Shown piece after piece: positions 10,601-22,504 of a stretch of 64,000 nt of DNA (the stretch's first letter is position 1; every line of letters starts with the position of its first letter). The notes beneath the pieces are model-generated. The model did not search any database. It worked only from the letters and a program-made list of their open reading frames with translations, and was not told the DNA's origin. A program made the translations under genes and the position numbers. The stretch comes from Selaginella moellendorffii (taxonomy: Eukaryota > Streptophyta > Lycopodiopsida > Selaginellales > Selaginellaceae), in assembly GCF_000143415.4 (NCBI RefSeq), contig NW_003314295.1:995038-1059037 (forward strand), given 5' to 3'.

Positions 10601-13600
10601 AAATAGTGACTAATCAATAGAACTAAAATGATAGCATATCTTATCTCTATCCCTTTAAATCAACTGAAAAAGGACAATTTCTTAATGAGAGAGCTATTTT
10701 ATCTTTATTTATCTCCCAAAGTTCCAAGGATTTATGGTAATAGTATATTTAAATCTAAGAGAAATAGTGCGATTTATTTTGATCCCTTTATACAAAATAC
10801 TTCAATTATTGCACATTGTAATATATGAATGTTCCTCCACATCTTAACTTAGTAGTTGAGTGGTAGAAAGTTTTACATAACTCAATCTTCAATATTTTGA
10901 ATATATCTTCAATATCTTTAATATATATTTTACATGCTTTACAATAGGATTTTTCTATAGATATTACTTCCTTTTGGTACTTTTTCTTCTCCCATATCTT
11001 GATTTATTTCCTTCTTGCACATTGTTTGTGTACATGTGTGGATTGGCATGACCACAATTTAGATCACATAGATTGTCTTTATGTAATGTTTTGTGTTTAT
11101 TCTTAGGGAGATGGAAGAATAAATTATCTTTATCAATTTGTTAAAGTAAATATCTAAGATACCCTATTAGTAAAGCACTAAAAAAACAAGTTTGAAGAAA
11201 TATAAACTCTTAGTTTTCATGTAAATCCATGAATATGTATATAAATTTATATTTAACTTGAAATTTATTTACATGAAAGAAATATAAAGATAAAATATAA
11301 ATAAAACTAAACAATTCTATATTGCACAATAAATTATTAGGATTTTAAAAAAACTTATTTATTTAAATGATGTTTATAGCCTTATTGTGCTTTAAAATAA
11401 CATATATAAAGCATTAGATTCATGTGGAACAATATGAGAAAAATCTATTAGGATTTAAAAATAGAGGGAAATAATCTAGGAAAAATAATTTTTAAAAACA
11501 ATTTCAAATCTGACCAAATGTCAATGTGCTGTGATTCCCTTAGTCAACCAACAAAGTCAAACGTAATATAATCTTTTTAGTTTGGACTTCCGAATATATC
11601 ACCCATCTCAATACTATTTCAAACTTGAATAACATTTAACTTTATGTATTTCTAGTGCACTGTAATAAATTTTGTCTCAAAGTGTTCCCTTTAGTTAATT
11701 ACAAATATCTAGTAGTCCAATTTTACTTTTGCTCAGCTAAACCCAAAGTGTAAAGTGCTAAGAGAGAGTGATGCTTAGCATAAAAGATTATTAAGTAATA
11801 AAAAAGAACAACTTATAAAAAAATTATTCAAAAATAAAGTGAATGGCCTATGTACAACATGTCCTTTATTTCTTGATTGGTCAAAGATTAAAACTTAATC
11901 ATCTTTAAGTTTGAAAAGTGGACCTCCCAAAAGTTTAAACTGAGGAACTTCACAATTCAATTATAGAAGGAAAGGTGTTAAGTGTGCCTAAATAAAGACC
12001 GAATATTAACTGTTCTTGGGTTTGAATAGTACAACTTACAATTTATAACTATAAAAATGCAAGTAAAAATTTTATTAATAATTTGGTTCTATACTTAGTA
12101 TTTCAAACTCCATGCTCCAATCTTGATGTTCCAATCTAGAATCAAAATTGGAACTTCACCTCAAAATTGGAACTTTACTGAGCAAAGAGGACTTTTTTTG
12201 GTCAGCTAAACCATGTTACTTTTTAACATTTTCACTGTCATGCATCTTGGAAACGTCAACTAGCTTTGGTCTTTAGCCTCAGGCTAAGGAATCATTTGAT
12301 GGCCTGGCAGATGAGCCCGCAGAGTGCAAATATGGACGCCAGAAAAGCGGGTGCTCCATAGGGTGCACCTCCAGAAGTACGCACTCAGGGTGTGTTATGG
12401 TAGGTTATGTACTTGTTCCAACCAGGGATTTGAGAAGGGCGATGTGCTTGCTCGTCAAGTTTGTGAACAAGTGGAATGAATCCTATGTTGAGGGATTTTG
12501 TCATCGCACAAGATGCCCAGTTGAGCAAACACTCCCAAGCGAAGCACGTCACTTGAATGATGAGAGGCATGCGGTTCCTTCCATCGCCCAACTACAACGA
12601 GCCAACGAGATACTTGACATGGTTGCGGCACTTGTCCAGGCAGCGCACACAGCTTGAGATCAGCCCGACCAGATATTATTATTTTACCCACACTTCTTTA
12701 TAATAAGATAATTAATAATCGAGGTTGTGAATGCTTAACTCTTGGATTACTCCACCTCTTTCTCCAGGTTCAATTTTTTCTTGTGAATTCAAACACTTAT
12801 AGGTTGACCAAGTTGTGATTATACCAAATTGATTTTCACAACAGTGACTGTTATGACAACACCATATATGAAGTAAGAAATACGTCCTGATTGCCCGATA
12901 ATTGAGCCGGCCAGCTAGCCAGCCATTTGATCACGACCCAAGCGTCGGTGCAATGACGAGTTAACAATTCCCATGGGTATGAATAAGAAAATGATCCGGG
13001 CAGACATCATCATACTGGTAAACGATAAACAAAGAGGACTTTTTCTTTGAATTCTTTATTTTCTTCTCTTGCTTTTGGGTGTTCTTGAAAGCAACACCTT
13101 CCTTCGTCACCCTCAGTTGGATAAACACACACCCCAACTAGGTAGAACAAATGAAAGTGGCGCATTGTTTCCTAGGCCAACATTTGACCCCAAGTTTTAT
13201 ACTCCTCCATCTGATCATCTCATTCCATTTTGCGGCGAAACGTGCGAAAACAAAGAAAAAACTGGCATACGACCACATCGTGAATATAAACAAAACAAAT
13301 TTCCAGCCAAATCTTATCATAACAAACCACTTGTGCCCAACTTACCATGCCATCCATTAGAGAGTAAGACGTTGTAGCCAATCAGCGAAGTTGAAGTTGA
13401 AACTTTCTTAGGAGAGCCTGACAAGTCACAAGAAAGATAGAAAAATTCAATCCAAGCTACCCCAAAATCTTGTCGTCTGAAAAGGGACGGCGATCGATCA
13501 TCAATCCAACCATGTTTATTCTCCAAAATTTTTCCTTTTCCAACACATTACTGAAAGCTAGCTTTCCCTCTTGTGTGTCTACCATCTTTTTTTACAACAC

Positions 13601-13776
13601 ACTCACGATGCACACGAACACAAATCTCCCCCTCCTTCGATCGTACAAGTCATGTTGTGTGAAAATCCCTCCAGCAAATGCCCAGCCTGGGAAAATGCCG
13701 CATGTGTCTTTGTCAGTTGTGCCTAGTCGTTATACTTTCTTGTTGTCGTCATCCCGCCCTGGAAACCAAACCCAGC
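10601..13776. other. AT-rich intergenic DNA, no secure gene
   Basis: Mostly AT-rich, with faint further copies of the upstream LTR family near 11.58-11.80 kb and 11.93-12.03 kb. A less AT-rich island at about 12290-12660 contains an 86-codon open frame (12397-12657, plus) of unknown nature. It matches nothing I recognise and may be transposon-derived. From 13030 to 13776 lies probable downstream flank of the GRAS gene. No RNA gene was recognised. Confidence 0.4.
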
Positions 13777-15915
13777 TCAGATCCAAGCCCCAACGCCATT
13801 GAGCGGCATTCCCCGCCACCCTAGGATCAAGAACCCCTCCTGGTTCGTCAGCGTATATCCATCCGAGTAGTAGAGCTTGAGAAGAAGGCTGGCCTGGTTG
13901 ATCGCCTTGTGGCTCATGGACACGGCTCGGAAGCCCACGCCCTCCATCCTGGCGTTCCACGCCCGCATTGACTCGTGCCGCTCCACGCGCTCGCTACCCT
14001 CGCACGCGATCATGTTGCGCAGCTTCTGCGCCGCGATGAGCTCCTCGAGTTTCTTCCGCCCGGGGAGCGTCCCAGGCATGTGTAGCGACGCATCGAACGC
14101 GTCAAACACGGCCGAGTAGTAGTGGAGGCAGGCCATGAAGCGGTGCATGAAATCGGGGCTATTGTGATCCGCGTCGTTCTCGGCCATCACCACCAGCCTC
14201 GGCCGCAGCGAGCGCAGCCCCTGCAGGAACTGGTCGAGGTCACGCTTGAGGAACCGGTGGAACTGGCACAGGCTGTTGACGAGCACCGCCTCGCCATCCC
14301 GGAGCTCCACCATCCCGGCGTGGAACTCCTCGAGCTCCACTCTGAGAATGCAGTACTCGAAGGGCACCCCCAGCGATCGGGCGCAGTCGAGAAGCTTGCT
14401 CCCGGCCTCCTGGAGGTCACGCAGCGAGGAGCCAACGGCGGTCATGCGCACGACGGGCGGGCCGCCGGGGCGCATGGCCAGCGACTGGAGGAAGGAGGGC
14501 CACTGCGCGCCATACCAGACCTGGAAGTCGACGACGTGGATGGCGCGCTCGCGGTCGGCGGCCTCGAGCAGGATCTGGTTCATGGTGAGGTGCGTGAACT
14601 TGCCGATGGGAATGTACTCGTAGAAGACCCAAAAGGCCTCGAGCATGTCGCTGCGCGTGGCGCTGCTCAGCTGCTGGAGGCTGTGGTCGGCGATGAGGCC
14701 CTGGAAGTGGGAGGAGCGGGTGTTGCGGCTGAGGCGCGCCACCAGGGCCTCGGTCACGTACGAGGCTAGCCGCTGCATGGGGCTGCCGTGGGGGACGACC
14801 AGCGCGCGGAGCTGGACGAGAATGGCGCGGGCGAGGTCGAGGTTGTCGATGGCCACAGCGCCGGCGCAGCTGAGGAGCATCCGGACGAGGCGGAGCTGCT
14901 GGTCCACGGGCTCGAATTTGGGAAAGTTGTTGCTATGGTGTCGCTGCTGCTGCTGCTGCTGCTGCTGTTGACCAAGGTGGTGGTGGTGATTGCTGTTGTA
15001 ATCTCCTCCTCCTGCCCTGGAAACCCCCCCGCCACCCAATGCCACCATCTCTTGCTTCATGGGTTGGATCACTAGCTGCTGATGTTCTTGGTGATGTTCT
15101 TGGGGGTGGTGGTGACGGTGGTGATGGTAATCGAGTTCTTCCAGCTTTGGGTTGATGAAAGCCCGCTGCTCCGACTGGACGCAGACGCTAGTGGTGGTGG
15201 AGCCCGGGCTGAGCTGCGGAGTCCTTGGGTGAGGGGGAGGAGTCCTAGGATTGAAACACGAACCTTGGGAGACGCTGGACAGCCGGGGGTTTGCCACCGG
15301 CAAGGAAATGCCCTGTTGCGGGACCTGCGCCCGTGCCGAGACTGGTGTCAGGGGTGGTAAAGAGCTTGACGACATCTGTCCCGGGGGACTGGCGGCACTG
15401 CTGCTGCTGCTGTCGATCTCGCCGGCCAGCTCGCCGGCCAGGCGCTCGATCTCCAATTCGCCTGGCGCCCGCTTGGGCAATTGTATCATGCCATGGCCCT
15501 GCTGCGTGAAACCCGCCAGGAGCTCCTGAATCTCCATAGCGTCGTCCTGATCCCTCTCAAAGAACCCACTATCGAAATCACTGCTGTGGTAGTGCTGCTG
15601 CTGCTGCTCGTGGACGTAATCCAGCACCGAAATCGGCGTTGTCTGGAGTCCATTGCCGCCGAACACGTCCCCGAAATCGCAGCACGGGTCGATGTAGAGG
15701 TGGTGGTCCTGCGCCTGCGAATTGATGGATCCCCAATCCTTGGAGTCGAAGATGGATTGCTGCTGCTGTTGCTGCTGCTGCCAGTCGGCGATGGGGTCGG
15801 CGAGGAAGAGATCGCTCTCGATGAACATGGTTGACGCTAGCTCCTCCGTCACTCCACCGCACTCACCTCTCGTCGATCCACCCCCGCCGTAGACCACTGC
15901 TCCTAGAGATCCCAT
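13777..15915 (-). CDS. GRAS-family transcription regulator
   Basis: Uninterrupted 712-residue frame, long for the family because of a low-complexity N-terminal half with poly-Gln (about 47-55 and 105), Pro/Ser-rich and His-rich stretches. The GRAS domain fills the C-terminal part (about 340-712). Leucine-heptad region I begins at LVRMLLSCAGAVA, the VHIID-type motif reads IHVVDFQVW, and the RNMIACEGSERVERHE block precedes the SAW end LGWRGMPLNGVGAW. GRAS proteins act in the nucleus as transcriptional co-regulators. The subfamily is not settled, and no miR171 site is visible. A second Met at residue 30 is an alternative start. About 0.9 kb upstream to 16.8 kb is TC-rich leader/promoter-like sequence. 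Confidence 0.93.
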   Translation of the reverse strand: MGSLGAVVYGGGGSTRGECGGVTEELASTMFIESDLFLADPIADWQQQQQQQQSIFDSKDWGSINSQAQDHHLYIDPCCDFGDVFGGNGLQTTPISVLDYVHEQQQQHYHSSDFDSGFFERDQDDAMEIQELLAGFTQQGHGMIQLPKRAPGELEIERLAGELAGEIDSSSSSAASPPGQMSSSSLPPLTPVSARAQVPQQGISLPVANPRLSSVSQGSCFNPRTPPPHPRTPQLSPGSTTTSVCVQSEQRAFINPKLEELDYHHHRHHHPQEHHQEHQQLVIQPMKQEMVALGGGGVSRAGGGDYNSNHHHHLGQQQQQQQQQRHHSNNFPKFEPVDQQLRLVRMLLSCAGAVAIDNLDLARAILVQLRALVVPHGSPMQRLASYVTEALVARLSRNTRSSHFQGLIADHSLQQLSSATRSDMLEAFWVFYEYIPIGKFTHLTMNQILLEAADRERAIHVVDFQVWYGAQWPSFLQSLAMRPGGPPVVRMTAVGSSLRDLQEAGSKLLDCARSLGVPFEYCILRVELEEFHAGMVELRDGEAVLVNSLCQFHRFLKRDLDQFLQGLRSLRPRLVVMAENDADHNSPDFMHRFMACLHYYSAVFDAFDASLHMPGTLPGRKKLEELIAAQKLRNMIACEGSERVERHESMRAWNARMEGVGFRAVSMSHKAINQASLLLKLYYSDGYTLTNQEGFLILGWRGMPLNGVGAWI

Positions 15916-18502
15916 TGCCGGACGAGGAACAGTGGCACCATCATGTAGAGCCTTCCTCGATCGCGATCATCAAGCGGTGACCTTGGTGGTCGGCGAGATC
16001 ACGACGCTCCTTGCCGGCAAAGTACCCCTTGTTGAACAACACTTGGAAGCCTTCCACTCCTTCCTTCTTTTTCTTCTTCTACTCGTACCCGTGCTGTTGC
16101 TGGCCACCACATTCCAAGGAAGAGAGCGAAGTGAGTAGACAAGTAGAACGGCTCGATCCAATTCCCTGCCAAACAATCGAAAACGTGTAGCCGGGCCACA
16201 CCCAACAGAGAAGGAACACTTCGATCAGCTGACAACTCACAAGGATTGGAGAACAGCGAACTAAAACTTCGCGGAGACAAAGAATTGCGAGTTACCCTCT
16301 TTCACCCTCCCTCTTTCTTCTGGGTATTTGGCTAAATGTTGTGGATAGAGCAGCAGATGGTGGACTGGATCCTGGCCATTACTTACACGGAAGGAACTGG
16401 ACGTGTATGATTTGTCCGTACGGAACTTTCTATGGGTAAGTGTGAGAGTGTGTATGTGTTTGTATTCTTCTCTGGCTCTTGTGTGCACCAGGACAGACAC
16501 AAGCAGCTGATTGATTTACAATAAACTAGCTAGGACCAAAAAAACTTGTTCTTGCTTATCCTCTTGCACACTCCTTTGTTTGTCCCCCTCAATGAGAGCT
16601 GGAGGAGAGAGAGCTTTGGACTTTTTTTCACTCACTGGGGCAGCTAGAAATTTTATGTGTGCAAGCCACCTATAGATTTGGGAGAGGAGGAGAAACGCTC
16701 AAGACCTCTGGACTATGGTGCTCAAGGCAAGGCAAGGCAAGGAAAGAGGAAGGGGATGGTGTTTGGGAGGGCTTAAATGGGGGCAAAGAATGGGATTGAG
16801 ATGAGTGAACAGAGACTTCCACTAACAACAAACAGTGTTCTGTTTCTCCTTCCTGCCCCTTGCTTTGTTTTTGTTCTCATCTATCATCCCAAAGGCCCAC
16901 AGCCCAACATATTAAAGAAGATGGTATAGTATGATTTGTTAAGTCTGTGTTAGTGTAAGTGAGTGAGTGATTGATGGATTGACCTGATTCTGCATAGTGT
17001 GGCGTCTTGGGAGAAAAATCAAAACAAATAGGGGCAATGTGCATGCATGTCATTGACAGTGAAAGTAAAAGAAGACAATAGGGAAGTGGATAAGCATTGC
17101 AAGAGGGGATGGTGTGGCCAACAACAGGAGGAAAAGAAGGGGTTGGATATATCAACAAGTGTTGGTTGAGTCAACAACAAGGGCTTTTTTTGGTGGGGGC
17201 AGGGTACAAGATTAATTGTTGAAGTGGGCAGAATTCTACTACTTTTCCATTTAATTCATCTCTAACAATTAAAAAAAACACACAGTGGACTCTAAAAACT
17301 ATTCATTGACCAATCAACATGGGATGGATTGGGATTCAAAGGTAGAATCATGACACGTTGACATCGGACGGTCCTGTTTGAAAATAGAATATTCCGCCCA
17401 TCGGACGGTGGTAGGCCACCCGGCACGTGCCGCGCGCGAGCGATGGGCGTTTGATTGGGCGGGTCGGATACGCCCTCACGCCCTGCTTTTCGTGTAGATT
17501 GGGGGGGGGAGGGGGGGCGCCGGGGGATTTTTTGTTTCTTTCTTTGCTGTGGAATCGGCAACGAGTGATATTGTGCCATGGACAGAAAAATGACGGAAAA
17601 AAAGATTAAACTAGATTGATTTCCTATTTTTCAACGTGGGGCCTCTCTTGTGGTTTTGAGTATGGGTGCTCCAATTTGTTTTTTCCTTCTTTCATTTCTT
17701 TTGGCTGTAAAGCAATTCCACAACCCCATCTCTCTTTCTTGATTTGAAGAGCTGCTTGTGTGTATGGAGTGGACATCGTAGGAGCTCGCCACCTCGCATC
17801 CCATAAAGCTCATAAAATTTTGCTCGAATTTGATGCACCTAAAGGTTAAATTGTACACGAAAGGTACTGTGTGGGAGATCTCCTTATTATAATGTTTTTT
17901 TAGCTTTATGAAATCAAAGAACTCAGATAGATAGATATGTTTTAAGTCCCGTTTATACTAAAATTTGCTAATGTTTTCTGATAAAAAGCAAAAAGATTCA
18001 TCCAAAACCAAATCCACAGAGAAGTTCCCTTTTCCATTTTTTTTTATTTTCTTTCCCTCTGAGAGCGACTTTGTTATGGATGACGCACCACCAAAGCACG
18101 CGAAGATGTATATATTTTTCGCCTTGTATATATAATTTTTTATATTTTTCATGTCATAACATTAGAGCTCGTCTCAGCTCATTCATCAGTGTGTTGTCCT
18201 TGTCTCGTCCATTTATATTGTGTGATCTTCATCGAATAGACGAGGGACGCGGCAACAACTCGGATAATAAAAAGCAATATTAACAAGTACCTCTCTTTAA
18301 TTTTCTCGTGAGAAACATCCATAATCACGCAATCTTTCAAGAGCATCCCTTCTCTCTTTTATAAATCTCCACAATCATCTCAATTTCCGGAATCTTTCTC
18401 TCAGTGGTCTGCAAGTAGATTGATTAAGCTGGTTAGTGGAACAACACAAGAATCATATGCTTACCAGTGCCAAGTGAAAGGAAAACAAAAACTGTAGCGG
18501 AT
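15916..18502. promoter_or_regulatory. Long intergenic region upstream of the GRAS gene
   Basis: No gene was found in about 2.6 kb. It probably contains the GRAS leader and promoter, given the TC-rich leader-like sequence up to about 16.3 kb on the minus sense. A GGCAA pentamer repeat lies at about 16722-16742, and a G-rich run near 17499-17518 is followed by a GC-rich block. The rest is AT-rich. The 18.3-18.5 kb part is the 3' flank of the SWIM gene. Confidence 0.4.
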
Positions 18503-20273
18503 TTACTTGAGTAGCATGCCGATTTGATCCTTTAGACTGCTCTTCTTCTTTGGTTTTGGCTGGATGGACCTTGTTTCCTCGATTGACTGTGGTGCCTCGA
18601 CTGCCACTCTCACCGGTGCTTCCATCACATCCCTTGGAACTATTGCTGGCCTTGGAACTACTTCTGGCTCGGGCCTTTGCAAGTTAGCTTCCATCGCTTG
18701 AGGGGAAGCCGGAGCCTTCTTTGGGACGTAGCCTCCAAAGAGCATCCCGAGCATCTCATCCTCGAGAGTGTCAGTTGACACGAGCCTCGCAGCACCTGAA
18801 ACAGTTTGCTCCTCTTGAGCTCGATCGCTTCCCGCGAACCCGGCCTCATCCCTTCCAACAGTGCTGACTCTTTCATGCTCGTAGCTTTCCCTGGTCGGTG
18901 CTTTACTGCTCGAGCTTCCCGACTCATTCTCTGCTGCAGTAGCAGCTGACTTGCTTTTCCACCCGCTCAAAGCAAACATGGAATCGTTCAGCTTCGCTTT
19001 TTTCTTTGCTGGCTGGGTGGAAGTTCCGTTCACGTTGCCGGCGGCTAATGGCTTGGGGCTGTCCTGTTTGTCTTCCACATTGTTCGTGAGGATAGCCTCA
19101 GGGCTGTCCTCGTGGTCAAGATTCTTTTAAAAAGGAAAGAGGCCACAGTTATCCGAGAGAAAACGAGAAAAAAAGAGAGAGTAGAATACCTGATGAGCTA
19201 TGCACATAAGTTCGTCCAGTGTCCGGTCTGTAGTCTCCTCGTCCTCCACGACTTTTTTTAGTTTCCGCTTGCTTTTCTTGGTGGCCTGGTCCTTTCCCAC
19301 CTCGGGGGCCGGAGCTCGCTTGCAAAAAGCCTCGAAAGCTCCCTTCATGTCCACCCCACCGCTGGTATTTTCTGGCAAAGCCTCGTCACTCTCGGCTTTT
19401 CTCGATCTCCGCTGCGCTGCTTTAACAGCACCTGCACCTGGAGCTTCGTCAGCTGCTTTGTTCGCGGGTTTGTCTTTGCCTTGGTCGCTATCATCTCCCC
19501 TGTTCCTGGTTTGACGAGCGGTTGCTTTCTTAGCAGGCTTCACTGGCTCCTCGTCATCTATAACTTCTTCCTCCGCGTCGTCAACTTTTTGCTTGCCTTT
19601 GGAACTCTTGGCTTTCCTGGCAGCGGGAGCTTTTCTCCCGGCGGAAGTCTGGGGATCGTCGCCATCCTCCTCTTCCACCTTTTGCCTCTTTGATGCTCGC
19701 GCCTTCTTCGGCTTTTCGACGGCGGCAGCAGTCATCCATGCCGGCAGAGCTCGCCGTGCCCCCGGATCCGGAGTTAGCTTCACTGGATTTCTCACCCATT
19801 CGATCGTAGGTAGTGGCTCTAGATCCTCCTCTTCCTCCTCTTTGATCTCGCTAGACGAAGCACCGTTTTTCAAGCAATGGAGCTGCACGGAAAAGAGTCT
19901 AGAACACTTGAAAAAAGAAGAAGAAACTTACGTGATTTGCGCGGTGAAGTAGCAAAGCTATGACGTGCTTACACATTCCCCTTCCAGCTGGACAGGAGCA
20001 GCGATACGTGGGTTGCTTGGTTGCATCTGATGGATCGATGCTAATGCTCACATCGTAGCTATCCCCTGGACCGGAGCCTAGAAGCGACAGGAAAAGCGAT
20101 CGATCACATCACCAGCGGAAAAAAAAAACCTCACCTTCACAGACAGCCGACGCCTTCTCGCAATCCTCCCCTACAAATTCCACCTCGTGGAGCTTCTTGG
20201 CCTTGATCAGCTCTTTCCCGCGCTTGAAAGCCGCATCGTTCACGAGCGCCTTGACGGAGGCCTCGTCTTCCAT
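18503..20273 (-). CDS. SWIM zinc-finger protein with long disordered tail
   Basis: Four exons fit in frame: 20135-20273, 19932-20077, 19190-19882 and 18503-19123, giving 532 residues. Exon 2 encodes a SWIM-type zinc finger, CSCPAGRGMCKHV (C-x-C-x6-C-x-H), near residues 78-90, preceded by a short alpha/beta-type N-terminus. The remaining 430 residues are charged and low-complexity: an acidic EEEEED block, then Lys/Arg-rich KKARASKRQK and KKSKRKLKK stretches resembling nuclear signals. SWIM fingers bind DNA or protein. The disordered basic tail suggests a nuclear role, which is inference. An in-frame upstream ATG at 20343-20345 would add 24 residues. Confidence 0.82.
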
Positions 20274-20434
20274 CGCCCCAGAGCTTCTTCCCTTCTGCCC
20301 TAATGTAATCGTCAAGGGTTTATAAGAACAACATCCAACGGTCACGGTCGGAGGGGAATATTCCGCTAGATCTTGCTTAAATATTTAGGTAGCGAGGAAG
20401 GGCTTTTTTGTGGATCCAAGAGGGCGGCGAGACA

Positions 20435-21334
20435 ATGCAGGAGATCAAGAATGTGTCCCTGCTCGTCGTGATCTCCACCACCGTGCTCTTCCTCGTCGCG
20501 TTTGGCCTGGCGGTCGGAGCCGAATCGAAGCGCAGCACGGTATGTAGTGTGAAATTCTAGCCTTTCGGCTCCAAATCCTTGCCTAGAATGGGGAATTCTA
20601 GCCTCCCCGATGCCGCATTCTTCGCTGGCACCGCGAAATATCGCCAGAGATCCAGGAAATCGCTGATGATTCTTGGCTGTCGATCGATTTCCAGGCGGCC
20701 GTGGGACACGATGACACTGGGACGCTCACCTATTGCGCCTACGGCAAGGATATCTCCACCGGGCTGGGAGCCGGCGCCTTCTTGTTCGTGCTGCTCGCTC
20801 AGGGGATTATAATGGGCGCTACCAAGTGTCTGTGCTGTGGAGCGCCTCTCAGCGACGGCAAACCAAGAACTCTAGCGATCTTCTTTTTCATATTCTCATG
20901 GTAAGCCATCTTTGTCTACTTTGTCCTTGCTTGGTTTTCTTACGGGAGCTCTCTTTTTTCCCAGGATTTGCTTCTGCATTGCGCAGATCTGCCTTGCCGG
21001 AGCCTCTGCTCGCAACTCCATCCACACGAATGGATTCGCGACTCCAAACGAGCCTCTGGATTGCGTGGAGCTCCGGAGGGGGGTGTTTGGCGCCGCCGCC
21101 GCGTTCATCTTCTTCACCATGCTGCTCAGCGAGGCGTACTACGTTTTCATCGTCAAGGCCAGAGAGGGCTCGTGGCAAGCTTTCGATGTCCGGGACTCGT
21201 TCAACTTCCGAGACTCTTTCAAGTTCAGTCGCAACTTCAACCTCCGCGACTCCTTCAATTTCCGGGGTGGTGGATCCGTCGGCATGACTCCAACGGGAAC
21301 TTCAGCCGGGCCTGGAACTGGAACTGCAAGCTAG
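20435..21334 (+). CDS. DUF1218 (modifying wall lignin-like) membrane protein
   Basis: Three exons: 20435-20539, 20695-20900 and 20965-21334, totalling 226 residues. Four hydrophobic segments are visible: near residues 8-28, one around FLFVLLAQGIIMG, one around IFFFIFSWICFCIAQ, and one around AAAAFIFFTMLL. Cysteines lie in the expected places (TYCAYGKD, CLCCG, DCVELRRGVFG). This is the plant DUF1218 family, whose Arabidopsis members include MWL proteins linked to lignin content. The C-terminal tail carries repeats of RDSFNF followed by a Gly/Thr/Pro-rich end, not a usual family feature. It is divergent to the SWIM gene: the start codons lie 161 bp apart. Confidence 0.85.
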
Positions 21335-22155
21335 CGTACCAATTCCTTCTTTTTCTCTTCTTCTTTTTACCCGGGGCCTGTTTTTTCCAGGAGCGGGGAG
21401 CTCCATATTCGATCTAGCTTGTCTATACGTACTATCGTCTATAGTGTTAGTTGCCCAATCTCCTTCATGGTGTTGGTGGAAGGTTGGTCGATTCTGTAAG
21501 TTTCTTCCAGCTTCCAGTTTTCTATGCTTTATTCATTGTGAAGGACGAAGCTTCGCTTTCCTACTGTTTGACAAAGCTGTGCTGCCATTTCACGTTGTTT
21601 ATTTCCCTTCGCAATTGTTTAACGACATTGTTTCGTGATCGTAGCCGACGACTTTTAAACCAGCGTTCCATCAGAGCTCGAGAGAAACAATGAATGCTCC
21701 TGGTGTCACTCCTGTTGGTCAGTAGAGCTTAGAAATCACTCTCTCTGTTTCGAATTTGTCACTGATTAGCGGATGTTTGGCTTCCAGATCGACGAGACTG
21801 GCTCGAGTTTTGCCACCATCTTACATCTCAGCTCCAACCGAAACTTCACACATAAATCAACCGGTTGGGCCCCGTGAGATTTCTCGAGATGATATGCTCG
21901 ACAGAAAAGTGATGCTCACACTATCAGGGATCTCACGCGATTTCTTTGCTGTGGTGGTTGCCAAAGATTAAATGGCAAAATAAAAGTGCTTTTTTTCCTA
22001 ATACCTTTGTCAACATCTTTTACAAAGTTTCGTGAATGCTGCCAGCAGTGATAATTCGATCGCTTGCTTTTGTTGACTTGCTTTTGACGCACGATCGCTT
22101 ATAAAAACCACGATTTATCTCGCAAGACCGAGAGAGACGCGAAGCAAACAAACGA
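21335..22155. other. 3' flank and intergenic DNA, no gene seen
   Basis: About 0.8 kb containing the DUF1218 3' region and then the upstream region of the next small gene. No supported reading frame and no clear repeat. Confidence 0.4.
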
Positions 22156-22439
22156 ATGGGGATGGAGGCGAAGCGAATGATCCTGTTGGCGATCGTCTCG
22201 TTATTCATCCTCCTTCCTTCGGTGAATGGCCGAGCTAGGCACACTCTCGTGGTAAAAACCATTTTTGTTTTTTGTTTGATTGACAAAGAATTGTGTTTCA
22301 GCATGACGAAGACAATCATCCAAGCTTCTTCGCCAGGATTTCACATCTCTTGGGCGATGGCCGAGAGCCCCCGAGCTCCAACCGTTTCTTCAGGCCGAAA
22401 TACGGCCCAAATGTTCCTATCCGCGGCTCAAACCCGTAA
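22156..22439 (+). CDS. Small secreted peptide precursor ending in Asn-Pro
   Basis: Two exons, 22156-22251 and 22302-22439, joined across a 50-nt GT-AG intron give 77 residues. The N-terminus is a clear signal peptide (a hydrophobic core MILLAIVSLFILL, with likely cleavage after VNG). The middle is polar and ends in a Pro/Gly-rich segment, RFFRPKYGPNVPIRGSNP, directly before the stop. Short secreted precursors with a conserved Pro-rich C-terminus are typical of plant signalling peptides. The end loosely recalls CLE (VPxGxNP) and IDA-type (PKGVPI) peptides but matches neither cleanly. The family is not identified; the hormone role is inference. Confidence 0.65.
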
Positions 22440-22504
22440 GAAATTCCCAGCTCTTACAAATGAAGAAAGACAATGTCGTCAATGCTTGTAGTAGATCTTC
22501 CTTC

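Noticed and set aside
9950-12100. Possible tRNA or small RNA genes in the AT-rich stretch
   Set aside because: No cloverleaf with A and B boxes could be made out by eye; a covariance-model scan would be needed.
12397-12657. 86-codon open frame in the AT-rich region
   Set aside because: No domain, no partner exon, no promoter signal; left within the intergenic note only.
14122-15834. Long plus-strand frames opposite the GRAS gene
   Set aside because: They mirror the GC-rich GRAS coding sequence and lack any family resemblance; the minus-strand frame carries the full GRAS domain.
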